A stretch of 64,000 nucleotides of DNA. It comes from Galerina marginata (taxonomy: Eukaryota > Basidiomycota > Agaricomycetes > Agaricales > Galerinaceae). A program made the translations under genes and the position numbers. Below are positions 33,301 to 45,777 of this stretch, piece after piece (positions within the stretch are counted from its first letter, which is position 1; each line of letters begins with the position of its first letter). Where the stretch lies: positions 868,001-932,000 of the forward strand of contig JAECYW010000002.1 in assembly GCA_023014335.1 (NCBI GenBank), in the 5' to 3' direction. The notes below the pieces were generated by a model. The model was not told the DNA's origin and did no database searches. It worked only from the letters and a program-made list of their open reading frames with translations.

Positions 33301-34337
33301 GCCGAACTTCAAGGACACTGTGGAGTTTGAGGCGCCGGAGTGGCTGCATTATCCCGAGGACAGTGAGAGCCCGTATCCGGGGATGGGTGCGGGGGCGTAT
33401 CAGAATTTGAATGGCGCGGGGCCGCCGCTGCTGGAGGGTGGGGTGGGGAACGGGGTGGTTGTGCATGGTCCTGCATCTGCGCCTCCTCTTCCTGCTGAAA
33501 CGGTGCCGCGTCCTGATGATGATGATATTGAAGATGTTGCTGCTGCTGCTGATGATGATGATATGCCTGCTGCTGCTGGTGGTGGTGGTGATGATGATGA
33601 TTACGATGATGATGCTGATGCGCCTGCTGCGTCAACGTCGGGTAAGCGGGCTAAGCCTAAAAAATCTGTGGCAGCTGCGAAGGCTGGGAAGATCGCGGGG
33701 GCTGGGAAGGGTGCGAAGATTGCCAGGGCACCGAAGGTTGTTAACATATCTGCGAAGACTGGGAAGGCCGGGAAGACTGGGAAGGCCGGGAAGGCTGCTG
33801 CCAAGGCTGCTGCTAAAGCTAAAGCTGCGGCCAAGGCTGCGGAGCAGTCCTCCCGGAATCCCAAAGCGAGGTCCTGGCCGGCCTTCGCGTGCGGAGCTGG
33901 AGAGGCGCGAGAGGGAGAAAATGAGGGAGAAGACGGAGCCGGAGGAGGAGGAGGGGCAGGAGAATCCAGGAGGAGGATAAGCGAATGGACGAGATGGGGG
34001 TGGGGATGTGGAGGTGGAGGTGGGGGCGGGGGCTGTTGTGCGGGATGCGCCTGCGCCTGGGGAGGAGGAGGGGGTGCGAGAGGAAGAAGGTCAAGAAGGA
34101 GCCGGAGGCGAGCCTATTCAAGTTGACAAACCGGAGGTCCCTGGCGGCGGCGTTACAGGAAAAGAAAAAGAAACAGCCGGAGAACAAGGGAGCGACGACA
34201 CTGAGCCGGATGAGGACGAAGATGCTATGCCCATCGACGAGCCCCAGCAGCCGGAGGAACTGGAGGTGGACATGCGCATCAAGCCTAGGGTGCTCTCGGT
34301 TCCTGCGGAAGACGACGAGGAACAATTAGAGTGGTGA
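30332..34337 (+). CDS. Long acidic low-complexity nuclear-type protein with AT-hook
   Basis: The N-terminus ([20 protein letters not shown]) is followed after an intron by an ordered region containing [18 protein letters not shown] and [19 protein letters not shown], which resembles PEHE-type charged helices; I would not assert that domain. Then come [20 protein letters not shown], a Ser/Pro-rich stretch, about 190 residues of Glu-Pro and Glu-Ala dipeptide repeats, [20 protein letters not shown], the block [10 protein letters not shown] with [10 protein letters not shown], poly-Asp/poly-Ala runs, [11 protein letters not shown] repeats, an AT-hook-like [12 protein letters not shown] and an acidic end. 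Frames shift by one base near 32000, 32115, 33850, 33975 and 34010. The composition suggests a chromatin-associated factor; the exact role is unknown. Confidence 0.55.
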
Positions 34338-34975
34338 TTTTCCTCTCCTTTTTCGTTTGATTTTTTCTTTTCACTGTTGCCTTCTTGCCTCTTACCCCCA
34401 ATTCCGCACCCCAACCCGCACCTTTTATTTTTTCTTCCTATGTGTTATTCATTGCAACTGCGATTGAGTTTCGTAATATAGTACAGTATAGTATTCCCCT
34501 CATTTCGTATTGATTTTCGACTTGTGTTCGATTTTCGATTTCATTTTCGATGTCAACTATTAATTTCAAAACTTCTAACGCCTCCAACTCAGATCGTCAA
34601 CGATCGCTTCAACCTGCTTTTCGGTTTCTTTCCTTCTGTTCCATATGATTCACGCAATGTGATATGCTTTTAAGATTCGCTCTTTCAATCCCAGGTCTTT
34701 ATTTTTTCCCCTTTTACCTATGTAACTACTTGAATGGGGGGGAGACGGGATAAGAGGAGAGGCGAGAGGTGTTGCTATAAGATTAAGATGATGGTGGACT
34801 CGTGGTATCGCTTAGTTTATGAAAATATGTATCCCTTTCTGTCTCTTTCATTCTCTTGCCTGTCAGTCTCCACATTGATATCGAGATTTGATTCAATTAG
34901 GTCTAGGTTGTTGTGTATAGTGTTAATTGTAAGTATGCAACTACCGATAATCAGCCACGCAACCAGATAGACAAG
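34338..34975. other. Convergent 3' spacer
   Basis: This lies between the ends of the acidic protein gene (+) and the mitochondrial-type gene (-). It is T-rich with TTTTCG and GATTTTCGA repeats. No gene is supported. Confidence 0.4.
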
Positions 34976-36561
34976 TTACGCTGCAGCTTGAGCCTGGGCT
35001 GGAGCTTTTGACAAGTGGGTTGAAGCTGGTCGCATGCGAGCTGAGGCCTGGGTAATGATATCCACTGCCTGCCTTCGCTTAGGCAGAGAGATGCCTCCAT
35101 GATGGGATAATGTGAGTCTGGCGAAGTCGACTGGTCCAAGCTCTACTGGAGGTGTGGAGAAGAGGGGCTTCATGGCTTTGCTGACGTAGCGGGAGTAACT
35201 AGTGGCGACAGGGCTCGAATGAACAGCCATTTGGTTGGAGCCGGGGGTGGAAATGGCATTGGGATAAGAGGTGGTTGTGGAAGAAGAGTTACTGAAGATC
35301 TCGGAAAGGGTGTTGGAGATGGGTTCGGGACCGCTGAATTCTGGGCCAAAGTTACCAGGCACTTCTGCCTCTTGCTCAGCACCGAGCGCTATTTCCAGTT
35401 CTTTTTCAGATTGAACCTCAGCACGAGATTTAGCCCGGCTGTGATTGGACTTCGAACCCAGTCTGGGGCCCTGTCGTTGTCGGTTTGACGAAAAGCGTCC
35501 GTCATATTGTTGGCTCATATTGCCTTCGGCTTCAAGCTGCTGTCGCTTGAGCCGCTCGGCTCGACGCTTCGCGATGGACGAAGCTAGATCCTCGAGGGGG
35601 GTAGTCGAGGACCCCCCCTCGAAGCCCCCTTCCGATGGACGGGAAAACGCGCTCCCTCTTGCTTCTCGCTTTAGGCGTTCTTCTCTGCGCCTGGCGATGG
35701 CGGCGGAGAGGAGCTCGCGCTGGGAGGCGGGGTGGGTTTCTACTATCTTTTCGCCCTTTTTGTTGGTTACGTTCTGCGCGTTTTCGGGGTCGTTGACGAT
35801 GGGGGCTGAAAATTGCTCAAGTAGATTGGAGTTCTCGGAGGGTTTAATAGAAACGGAGACTTTTTCTTGGGCAACTGCCACGCGGGGTTGTGAGAAGGAA
35901 CCTTTCTGGGATGTTACCTGGGCTGGGGGTGGTTGCTCCCAGTCACGGCGGACAGGTGGGGTTGTCGTTGCGAAGGTTGTCAGTGGGGGCCTTCTTTGGA
36001 TTTCAGGAATGATACTCGGATTGCTGGACTGAGGCAGTGGTACGAGGCGCGTCCATTGCTGCATAAATAGCTTTCGACACGGCAATAGGACTGAAGTCGC
36101 GCAGAACGGCGTTTGCCTTCTCAGCGAGTTTCGCAGTATCCCCCGCTTCCCTCGCCAGACGGGTCTCTCGCCGCTTTTTCGTCAAAGCTTGAATCTCTTC
36201 TTGGGAGAGAGTAGAAACAGCAGGTTTGGGGCCTTGAGTTGGCTTCCGCGCGCGCCAGCCGACCAGCCAAGCTTCTTTCTGAGGCATTCTTAAGGTAGCT
36301 GATGTCGGTTGTGTGGGTGGGCTTCTGAGTTTCTGCTTTCCTTCGAGCAGCCTTCTCCTGTATCTCCTCCCTACTGGCTGGACGACAACTGAGTGTAAGC
36401 ATAGAAAGTGGGTTATAGATGTTGAGCAACTCACGAATCACAATCCCTCCCCATTCCTTAACCAGTAGTCGGGGAGGCTGTGGGGCATTTTCAGTGGAGT
36501 ACCTGCAGAGTCTGGACGCTGAAGATATCAGCGCAGGTCGAGCAGAGCCTACGCGCTGCAT
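34976..36561 (-). CDS. Putative mitochondrial protein of unknown function
   Basis: The start at 36561 gives MQRVGSARPALISSASRLCR, an Arg/Ser/Ala-rich amphipathic leader typical of a mitochondrial presequence, followed by PRLLVKEWGGIVI. After a 46-nt intron the chain has many charged helical patches (EEIQALTKKRRETRLAREAG, LSAAIARRREERLKREARG, SSIAKRRAERLKRQQLEAE) and a more ordered end: AMKPLFSTPPVELGPVDFA, RLTLSHHGGISLPKRR. One frame change is needed near 36045 between TTASVQQS and SNPSIIPEIQ. The layout resembles fungal organellar gene-expression factors, but I recognise no domain. It is head to head with the palmitoyltransferase gene. Confidence 0.5.
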
Positions 36562-36714
36562 TGCTTGAGCTCAACGGTGTCCGGAGCGGAAAGGAATAAA
36601 AGCTGTAGTAGTTTGTCATTGTATCCTTCGGAGGTTGTTGCCTCGACGGTACGCGTAGTGCCGCCACCAGCTTTCCAATTAATCCCACCTCCTCCTTCTA
36701 CTGGCCAGAGGCTC

Positions 36715-38664
36715 ATGCATCCGTTCCTTGGGCGTCTGATCGTCAATTTCGTTCTTTGTCTGATTTGCTTTATCGCGTACTCCTCTCAAATCTTCATTAT
36801 ATGGCCCTGGTACGGCAGTGAGCTGTCTGTCGAGCTTGTCACTCTCCTCGTGCCTTTCAAGTGTGTATCGTTTTGTTCAACAAGTTCTGAAAACTGACTG
36901 GCTTCTCCAGCATATTTGTCGGCCTCTTATTTTGGAACTACTTTCTTTGTGTGTTCACCGATCCTGGGCGAGTTCCAGCGGGATGGGTGCGGTCACTGGC
37001 GTTGTATCTCCGTTGGATTCCCATTGACTTTCTGCCCAATAGAAACCTGATACGAATTCCGACGGTTATGAAGTTAAGAAGCTGACGGGGGCTCCACGCT
37101 TTTGTCGTATGTGCCAGAACTACAAGCCTCCCAGAGCACATCATTGCAGACAGTGCAACAAGTGCGTTATTCTGTTCTTACAATCTCCTCCAACCTCTGA
37201 CCTTTGTCCTGCGTAGGTGTGTGCTGAGAATGGGTATGAAGAGCGATAATTTACCACGATAACACGCCTAACACGTTTAAATAGACCATCATTGCCCATG
37301 GATCAACAACTGTGTCGGTCACTTCAATTACGGGCATTTCCTACGTTTTCTCTTCTTTGTGGACATTGCTTGCTCTTACCACCTTGCCATGGTCACGAAG
37401 AGAGTTCTAAATTCTATGGGTCCAAGATATTGGGTACATCCATCCTTATCCGTATCTTCCAAATTGACATGAACTATATTCAGGACGAACCGTCCACCGT
37501 GGAGCTTGTCATGATAATTCTGAATTATGTTGCTTGTGTTCCTGTCATCCTTTCCGTCGGTATTTTCAGGTACGTCAACGGCCTACCCCGAGGTCTGCGC
37601 TGACTATTCTTTCTAGCATGTACCACTTATATTCTCTACTTGGGAATACCACAACCATCGAAGGTTGGGAAAAGGACAAGATCTCGATAATGATTAAGAA
37701 AGGGAAGACGCGGGAGGTATGTGTATTTTTTCGAAAGACTGTTATAAGCTTTCTTACACTTTTGTGTGGCTTTAGGTCAAATTTCCATACGTGAGTGATT
37801 CTGTGAACCCATATCAAGCCAGTTGACGAATTTCGCGCTCTCCAGGATCTTGGGTGGCGTCGGAATATAGAAGTCCGTCCTTGGAACCAACCGGGCTCTC
37901 TGGTGTTGTCCAACTCGAACTCCAGGGTCGGGTTTGAAATATGCACTGTCCAAGTCGGATGGTAAGCTGATCCAACTTTCTACCTTCGAGTCCAGAAACG
38001 GGTGGGACAAGGATCCCGAACACCTTGTATGAGGTCTTCGTAAGTGGAAGTTCCATTTCCCATAAATGTAAGCACTTATACTCATAACATCTAGTTCCCT
38101 TGTCTCTCTTGTTCATCCTATAGTCAGTGTATTGATCTTCCTTTTTTGCAGGAGCTGAGTGGACGGTAAAGGAGAGAGCCTCCTCGGAGGAATCCGAAGA
38201 GAACGATCAGAAAGGCGACCAATTCCGAAATTCATCGTCTCCTTGGACATATGAACAAGATTCATTGAACCCTGCCCTTCGCCCTTCTAACTCACAACTC
38301 CGCAACTCCACCGCGAGGAGGCCGCCGACGGCAGAAAATTCCTGGTGCTTCTTCACTCCCTCCGTATCACCCTGATTACCAAGAAGACGACGACCCTTAT
38401 GCACCTGGAAGCATACTCTGAAGACAGTGAAAGTTCAGAAGGAGAAGAGCTACGAGCAGGCAAAGTTCATGTTCGACGGGGTTCAGAGGGCGTTGAAGTC
38501 CGTCAGGAGGGACGAGAGGAGATGCTGAGACGCTACCTCCAGCAGTTGGGTGAGGATCCAGATCGATATCTTCGCTATATCCCATCAGCCCGAGGAAGAC
38601 AGCTGAGTCTGAGGAGGATGATGTGCCTCTAGCTTACCACAAAGATACCTTGAAGACTAAGTAA
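36715..38664 (+). CDS. PFA4: DHHC palmitoyltransferase (Pfa4-like)
   Basis: Attaches palmitate to Cys residues of target proteins in the ER membrane. Visible in order are a first membrane segment ([20 protein letters not shown]) followed by IWPWYG, a second with [15 protein letters not shown], the Cys-rich domain [20 protein letters not shown] with CNKCVLRM, the catalytic [16 protein letters not shown], two further membrane segments, and the tail [14 protein letters not shown] that marks the Pfa4 branch. The C-terminal cytosolic end has [11 protein letters not shown] and [17 protein letters not shown] chose 36715 over an upstream in-frame ATG at 36565 because the family starts close to the first membrane segment. 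One-base frame shifts occur near 37874, 38330 and 38590. Exons are split even inside the Cys-rich domain. Confidence 0.85.
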
Positions 38665-38962
38665 ACAGTCAGGTTTATCGACTGTTGTTCCAGCTGGACT
38701 GTTGTTTTGCATCTTTAGAGTACATGTATAGGTCTTTATTATAAGTAATGCAAATGGTTAACATTCTTGTGACTGATAGGAATTGAACAAATAAAAGTAT
38801 GTATAACAACTACTGATAATTATGCATTATGCTACACTATGTGAATTATTATGGTACAGCCAAAGAAATAGTATGTTGCAGCTTCTCTAAAAGTCAATGA
38901 ATGGTTGAGCGAACTAGTGAAGACAGGAGAGCCCATGCAAAAGTTATAAAGATAATGTATAG
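38665..38962. other. Convergent AT-rich spacer
   Basis: The 3' ends of the palmitoyltransferase gene (+) and the zinc-finger gene (-) meet here. No coding or RNA feature is seen. Confidence 0.4.
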
Positions 38963-41526
38963 CTACATCAAGAGTGGGACCTGAAAATGGTCAGGTTTTA
39001 TGGTGCAAGGCCTGGGGAAGAGGTAGGTTGAGTGAGAGTCATTGACATAACACGCTGGCAGATAGCATCCTGTCATATCCACAGCAGGCTTCACTAGTGC
39101 CTTGACTTCCTTTGCCACATCTTCCTGGTTTTCAAGACATCGCTGCCGTAATGCTTCAAAGATGGGAGAGACCTCCTTCTGCATACGTTGGAGTAGGAGG
39201 GGGTGGATGTGTTCAACAATGTGGTCCATTTTCACAGGTGGTGGTGAGGTTGATGGTGGCTGTATGCGCCTATGCAAAGGAAGTTTATGCAGTTTTGCTG
39301 TCAGCTCATCAATCCTGATGGTGTTAGCCACTTTTGACAGCTCAAATTCTTTGAATTGTTCCTCTGCCTGTGAAAAGGAGATCTGTTAGCAACAACCATC
39401 AAGGACACATGAACCATACAGACCTGCACACAAATTTGATTCATTTTTTCTTTTTCGGCAACCACAATGTCATATTCTGCTTGAAGCTCATCAATTCTTT
39501 TAAACAAGTTTGCAGCATGAACTGCCTGGGCTCCAAGGTCATCGCCAACCTTTGTAATTCCATTGAGCAAGTCATTGGCTGGATCTTGAGCATTGACCTG
39601 CATTGCATCATCTACTTCCATGGGAATTTGTTGGAGTTGACTGTCCAAGTCATCTGCCCTTGTAAACTTCTCATAGTAGAACTGTTCTTGGGTATGATTG
39701 AAACAGACTTCTAGCTTGTCTGATGCTTCTTTGAGATCCTTCCAGGTTGAATTTCCTTGGTCAAATAGCTCTTGGGCTGTTAACTGTGGAGGTTGTGTTT
39801 CCATAGAAGTAGAACTGGGAGTGGGCAGAAGTGCTGAGGTGGGATCCCTATGCTTCGCGTCCTCAGCATCCCTTTCAATAAGGAGCCGTTTGTGCATTTG
39901 TAGATCATTGAGCCAATCTCGTAATTCTTCAGTATACTTCTTGACGACCTCCTTGGTAAACTTGGGGTTCACGTTCTTGGTTTTGGTAGCAAAGTCTGGG
40001 AGAGAGATTAGAGCCTTCAAAGCCCTTCCCTGTCTTTTCTTGGCATCCTGGACTTTCTTCGTATATTCAGTACGATGCCGGTCAAGGAAAATCGCGCGTA
40101 AGAGGGGTTGCATGTGCGTAAATCTCCGAGTTCTGAGTTCGTTTCCACCGAACGTCAGCTTGTTGGGCACGGTCTAAGAGAACTTGAGAGACGACGAGGT
40201 CCTGCAAAAGCCTGAAAACAGAAGATAATTACATCAGGAATTCAGACAATTTTATTCAGCTTTAAGTCCAAAACTTACTTTAGGTTGTCTGTGTATAAAG
40301 CCACACGACCCATTGGACCAGTGTAATTTTTCAGTTCTGGAGGTGCGGGTGACTGAGTATCGGATATATCCTGAATGTATATGTTTCCTGTCTCTTGCGC
40401 TGCCTTGCTCGCGGAGAGCTCGAGGGCCATCTTCTTGAGATTTGGAGGTGGTGGGAGGCTGATCTTTGGCTTTATCCTGGGCAGTGGCGCAGGAGCTATT
40501 GGCTTCGCAATTGATGGTGTAGCAATAGGCGATTTAGATAGACTCTGGCCAGAAGGTTTGCCATCGGTTTGCAATGGTGTTTGATCAGATTTCGTCGATT
40601 GACTCTCGCGGCGAGCACCTCGAGGAGCAGGAAGAGGAATAGGTCTTGGAGGTGGCGAGGGATCCCGCATTGTGACATCCGCTTTTTGTTTTCCTTTGTC
40701 CTCTGAGTTTTTGTCTCTTGCATTGTCATTTCCCACCCCGAAAGTCGTGGTCGCAGAATCTGAGGTGGCCCATCCACCAGTAGCCCCAGTAGAAGTCGTC
40801 CCAGCTGTCCCACTATCCACAGATGGGGCCCGACCACCACTACCACTAGCGGCACCACTAGGAGCTGCCTCACCATCTCTAGATGACTGCCATCCGCTCC
40901 CACCAGTTGAATCCCATCCGCCGCCACCTAGTTGAATCCCATCCACCGCCACCAGCTGAATCCCATCCACCACCTCCAGACGAAGGTCCACTCATTCCCA
41001 GACATGCCCCATCCTCCACTGGTTGACGAATCCTTCGCAGACGGTTCAATCGATCGGACAATAGGCTCCACCGTCTGTCCCGGGTAGTTCACGGGGGCTC
41101 TAGATTCAATACCGCTGCTGCTGCTGGCTTGAGTACCCCATCTGTTGCCCGTTTCTGGTAACTGCGTCGAGTTCGCGTTATGCGAGGAATTCCAGGAGCT
41201 TGATGGCTTTCGTACGGGATCGTTCCTTGCAGATGATCCGAACTGCCGGGGTCCGGAGGCCTGAAAGATGAAATACGTTGAATGAATGAAAAAAGGGGAA
41301 AACAATATGAAAGGCGAACAAAGCTGTTGCTTTTCCGTATTGCCCTATCCCAATCTGAGCTATCCGGATGGGTAAAGCGACAACCTAGATTGTTGCATCC
41401 TTTTCCAACGGGATTCTTGTCGTCATCGTAGCCCTATAGAAGAAACCAATAAAAAATGTCAGCCTTTCATGTTTCAACGGTAAATGACCTGCAACTCACC
41501 CTACAACGGGGAAATGGCCCTGGCAT
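38963..41526 (-). CDS. CCCH zinc-finger protein with GGWDS repeats and coiled coil
   Basis: The start at 41526 gives MPGPFPRCRGYDDDKNPVGK and then GCNNLGCRFTHPDSSDWDRA: a C-x13-C-x4-C-x3-H finger, wider than the usual CCCH spacing but conserved-looking at the N-terminus. A Ser/Asn-rich stretch follows, then tandem GGGGWDS(T/A) units. A Pro-rich part (PPPRPIPLPAPRG, LPRIKPKISLPPPPNLKKMA) follows, then a helical region with FTHMQPLLRAIFLDRHRTEY, KKVQDAKKRQGRALKA and long coiled coils. The end has KMDHIVEHIHPLLLQRMQKE. The family probably binds RNA; the exact role is unknown. A one-base insertion inside the GGWDS repeats (near 40928) breaks the frame. Confidence 0.6.
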
Positions 41527-41808
41527 ATCGACGGATCTCGGCCCAGGTGACTTTATATGTCTTAAAGATTAGTTCAGCAAGTCCTTGTGTTGAAAAACCG
41601 GCAGATAAAAGGAAAACGAGGTGACGAGACTCATTGGATGGTCAAAGCGGGGTCGGTGACCCTGCAGGTTCAGATCTTCATCACATGACCCCGTCTGTCT
41701 TCTCCTTTTGCTGGCTGCAAGCTGGCACCTAATAATATATTATCTGATCCAGTTCTCGCCATGTTCTCCTGACAATCTCACTCGCCACCTGTACCATTCC
41801 TTACACAT
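41527..41808. promoter_or_regulatory. Divergent promoter, zinc-finger gene / CutC
   Basis: About 280 bases separate the two start codons. The region contains a GGGTCGGTGACCC-like palindrome near 41650 and an ATAATATATTAT element near 41732. No other feature is visible. Confidence 0.35.
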
Positions 41809-42973
41809 ATGGCGGTAATCCCAGGATCGTTGGTTATTGAAGTTTGCGTCGACTCGGTACAGTCTGCCGTCGCGTCGGTGAAGTGCTTGATTGCCTTTGA
41901 TCTTCCATGCTGAAAGCCCGGTTTCTTGAAGGGCCGTAAAAGCGGGTGCCGACAGATTAGAAATATGCGCCAATTTAGGAGCGGGAGGAGGTACTACACC
42001 TAGTTTCGGCCTTCTCAAGTCCATCCAGAAGGTCGTGCCTGATGTACCCTTGATGGTAGGCGCCTAAATTCAACGCGATCATTGGCGTCTAAACGAGTTC
42101 TTTGTTTAGGTTATGATTCGCCCACGTGTCGGCGATTTTCTGTACTCTAAAGACGAAATTGCGGTCATGTTGGAGGACATACGTGTCTTCAAAGATTTTG
42201 GCAATATTCATGGCTTCGTTGTCGGCGCCTTGACCAAAGAAGGCCGTGTCGATATTGAATGCATGCAATTGTATGTAGTCTTTCTCGTTATCTGTCTTTT
42301 TTCGTTGATGCCGGCTTGTAGGATTGTAGATGAAATTCTTCCTCTGGAAAGTATGTCATAAGATGCAATGTAATTGACGTATGTTTACTCGTTGTAGTCT
42401 GTTTCCACAGAGCTTTTGACATGACTAAAGATCCGGTTCAAGGTGTGTATAATTACTATGATATGTATGTTTGCAATACTGATATACGGTCTCGATCCAG
42501 CGCTGTCTGATATTGCTGACATTGGAGGAATATCCCGCATTCTAACCAGGTGCGATATCATTCCACTTTTGTCACATTCAAATTGGACCAATCTTTGTTA
42601 ATAAATTTCGTGAAGCGGACATAAACCTAAAGCTCCAGATGGGCTCCCATTACTGAAACAACTTTTTCAGATCAGAAAAGAAGTAGTCGAGGATGATGTT
42701 TGGGGTTTGACTATCATGCCCGGATCTGGAATCAATAGCAAAACACTTCCACCTCTGCTCGATGCCCTTCTACCCTTGGGTCTTCGAGAAGTCCATCTCA
42801 GCGGGGGCAAATGGGTATCCGGTGAAATGTATTTCAAGCAAGCAGACATGGGAATGGGCATTGATCAAAATACGGAATGGGGAGTATGGCGTACTCAAGA
42901 AGACGAGGTCCGAAAAACGAAAGAAATTGCGAGGGCTGTGTGGGAGAAATTTTTCTCAGTAGCGGAAAAATAG
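41809..42973 (+). CDS. CUTC: CutC family protein
   Basis: A TIM-barrel protein linked to copper homeostasis. It starts MAVIPGSLVIEVCVDSVQSA. Exon 2 gives GADRLEICANLG with GGGTTPSFGLLKSIQKVV (barrel strands 1-2). Exon 3 has MIRPRVGDFLYS, IRVFKDFGNIHGFVVGAL and EGRVDIECM. Then come VCFHRAFDMTKDPVQAL, RILTS, LTIMPGSGINSKTL, REVHLSGGKW and a C-terminal helix. All hallmark strands (IRPR-GDF, FHRAFD, LTSG, PGSGI) are present at about the usual length. The join between exons 1 and 2 near 41877 is one base off any canonical intron I can place. A minus-strand open frame across exons 1-3 is a shadow. The gene is divergent from the zinc-finger gene. Confidence 0.85.
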
Positions 42974-43589
42974 CATGCGCAACTCTATGCAGCACTTCTG
43001 TGGCTTCCTATCAGTAGAAATATTATTTATTTCACAAGTTGAACGGCGCCTGTGGGCAGGCGCCTAAATATATGACTGATTTGTCAGCGGACCGATTAGA
43101 CCCGCGATCTCTCTCTGTTGTCCTGGATCAGAATCGACTCTTTCATGGATTCAGTACTCACACATGCGCAGTTCTTTGACGCGCTTAAGGGGTGCTTCAT
43201 GATCATCGCCAATAGCGGCCCCATGCATTCAATTAATGTTTCTTTGGCTACGGTGTTCTTCATAACTGCCAACCCTGCTTAAAGTATCCGGTATTCAAGA
43301 AGTCGATATCGTTCATTTTTTTTTTGGCTTTTCTCCCAAGGAAACGGAGACAAAACGCCTGAGTAAACTTGCTAAATGCATGAAATCGTGCGCGAAGGAC
43401 GGAAACAGGCCTGGATCGCAGAGAACAGTGATCGAATCAGCGCGTTCGTCATCGACGGCCTACGGCTTCTTGACGACAACAATATGACACGCAAACATCT
43501 AGACTATCGTTTAAACTGCGACCCGGCGTGTAATTTTGTGGTCTACAACCAATCTACAACTCCATTGTTATCGTTTCTTCCTTACGACC
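42974..43589. other. Spacer upstream of the desaturase
   Basis: A plus-strand frame at 43376-43560 (IVREGRKQAWIAENSDRIS) looks somewhat protein-like but has no domain or start context and runs into the desaturase frame with a stop between. Nothing else is seen. Confidence 0.35.
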
Positions 43590-45540
43590 ATGTCCCCTTC
43601 CAAGTTATCAACGCATTCAGTTGCTGCCACGAGTCCCGCCAAACCTCGGATATGGTGGTCCAATGCTATTTTCTTCACGCTGGTGCACTTCGCGGCTGTT
43701 CTAGGGATGTGCTATTTCCCCCCGTGGTATGTTAGGAAGGAGACGCTATTGCTGTGGTTTGTGACATGGCAGCTGTCGGACTTTGGGTACGTACTCGACT
43801 GTCTATTCCCCATGCCTTGTGCTGAAGGCGTCAATTGTTCCAGTATTACAATTGGGTACCACAGGCTCTATTCCCATAAAGCCTTTCGCGCCTCCTTTGG
43901 CGTTCGCGTTGTTTTGGCGATTCTAGGTTCTGCCGCGTTCCAAGGTTCCATTAAGGTTCGTAAGGTTGTTCATATGCCCATATATGAACCATTTTTTGAT
44001 ACATTTCCGTCTTAAAGTGGTGGTAAGCAACCTCGACGCGTAGCCTGACAAGATTTTCTACAAACGCTGTTTCGTTCCTCAGGTGCCTCAGGCATAGGCT
44101 GCATCACGTACGTCTTTTTTCCCTACACCCTATGGGTCCACAAACCAATAAAAGACTTGACGTGCATCTGACAGAGGTTCACCGACGACCCGGTACACGA
44201 TCCGTACGTCACCCATAATCTACTGTCGAGATAATATGTTGACAGCCGGTTCAAGTTATGCCGCCACCCGGGGTCTATTTTACTCGCATATGGGATGGAT
44301 ATTCTATAAGCCGACATACGAGCGCATGGAGTTGATAGAGAGAGAAGATCTTGAGAATGACCCAGGTGCGTCATCCTGTCGATGTTCAGTTATGAATCTG
44401 ATTGAGTTATTTTTGCAGTTGTTCGAATTCAACACAAATATTATGGTATGTGCTTAAATTGTCTAGCTATTACGATGACCGAAATATATCTTTCACAGTA
44501 CCTTTAGCTCTCTTCTTTGGGTTTTTATGCCCAGCCTTGCTGGGTTCCTTATGGCATGAAACTATGGGCAGTTTTGTCTGGGGGGGGTTAGTCGCGCGAT
44601 TGTGTAGTGCGTCATTTATTTTCGTTCTCAAAAAAATTGGCAAAAGTTAATCAAGAAATCTGTTTGCAATAGTCTGGCATTGTACTTTCCTTGTTAATTC
44701 GTTAGTTTACTCAACATGCCTCTGTCTATTGAAACTGATCCAGAAACCTAGCCTGGCACATTGGGACGGGATGCAACCGTATTCCGACGAAGATACTTCA
44801 AGAGGGAATTTTGTGAGTGAAGGAATACTAACCAATATTAACCTTTTAAAGCTGAAATACCTTTCAGATACTCGCGCTTTTGACAGGTGGCGAAGGAAAT
44901 CACAATTTCGTACGTTCATCCGTTCACTATTCACCGGTTCGCATCTCAAACTCTGTCCCAGCATGTTCGTTGCGACCTTAATACGACAGAGAACGCGGGC
45001 TAATTCATTCGATCAGCATTCTTTTCCGCATGATTTTCGCTCTGGACCATCCTTGACTGACTGGGATCCGAGCAAATGGATCATCCTGGGACTGCAAAAG
45101 CTGGGTCTTGTGACTGCCCTTAGGCGCGCCAGAGGAAGACTGACCTCGTTGAGGCAATCCATCATATGCGAAAGAAGGAAGGGCTGGGTACCGTCGAGCC
45201 AGAAAGCAATCTTTGGGATGGCGAAGTCTGGAAGGTCAACCAGGTCAAAGATTTTGCCCATGGGAGGATGCATCGTCGTGATAGACAATTTTGCCGTCGA
45301 TGTTACGCCATATCTTGGGGAACACGTAAGTATAAACTGGTACCCTCCGCTATCCTGCTCAAACTGCGTCATTCCAGCCCGGTGGCGCCAATCTTCTCCG
45401 CAAATACTTCTGTTGGATTATCAGGCGATATTGACAAGTGGTGTAAAGCCGACTGGGCGTTTTCTGGAGGAATGAATAATCATTCTCGTGCTGCGAGGAG
45501 GAGAATGCGAGAGTTACGAGTGGCGAAGCTTGTCGATTGA
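43590..45540 (+). CDS. OLE1: Stearoyl-CoA (delta-9) desaturase with cytochrome b5 domain
   Basis: Introduces a cis double bond at C9 of palmitoyl- and stearoyl-CoA in the ER membrane. The His boxes are HRLYSH in TIGYHRLYSHKAF, HRLHH in WWCLRHRLHHRF, and the third box in GGEGNHNFHSFPHDF. Membrane segments precede box 1 and follow FYKPTYERMEL. The region VPLALFFGFLCPALLGSLWH and LAHWDGMQPYSDE is typical. At the C-terminus IVVIDNFAVDVTPYLGEHPG is the haem-binding half of the fused cytochrome b5 domain, and the protein ends ELRVAKLVD. About nine introns are present, with a long one inside box 3. Single-base shifts near 45135, 45260 and 45410 must be corrected. The usual HNFHH reads HNFHS with my splice choice. 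Confidence 0.82.
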
Positions 45541-45777
45541 CTAGATAGTAGACGTAGTACTGTAGTAGTCCTGTAATTTAGAGATCTGTTCGGATTCGCG
45601 TACACACGCGTACATAATGCGCATCACGATCAACGCGTCCAAAAGCACGTGACCTTCTCCGTTAACGCCAGGATTCTTGCATATTATAGCGCACTCAGTC
45701 ATTTCCGCCCCAGATAGCCCCTTTTGCCTTTATCTGCACTCTCAATATAAATCTCGACGAAGCGACTATTCGATATC

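Noticed and set aside
31352..33864. Several long minus-strand frames over the acidic protein gene
   Set aside because: They arise from the repetitive Glu-Pro/Ala codons on the plus strand.
36565..36714. Upstream in-frame ATG for the palmitoyltransferase
   Set aside because: It would leave 3 bases to the divergent neighbour's start and add 50 residues not typical of the family.
41740..42024. Minus-strand frame of 94 residues (MDLRRPKLGVVPPP..)
   Set aside because: It is antisense to CutC exons 1-2; the plus strand encodes clear CutC strands there.
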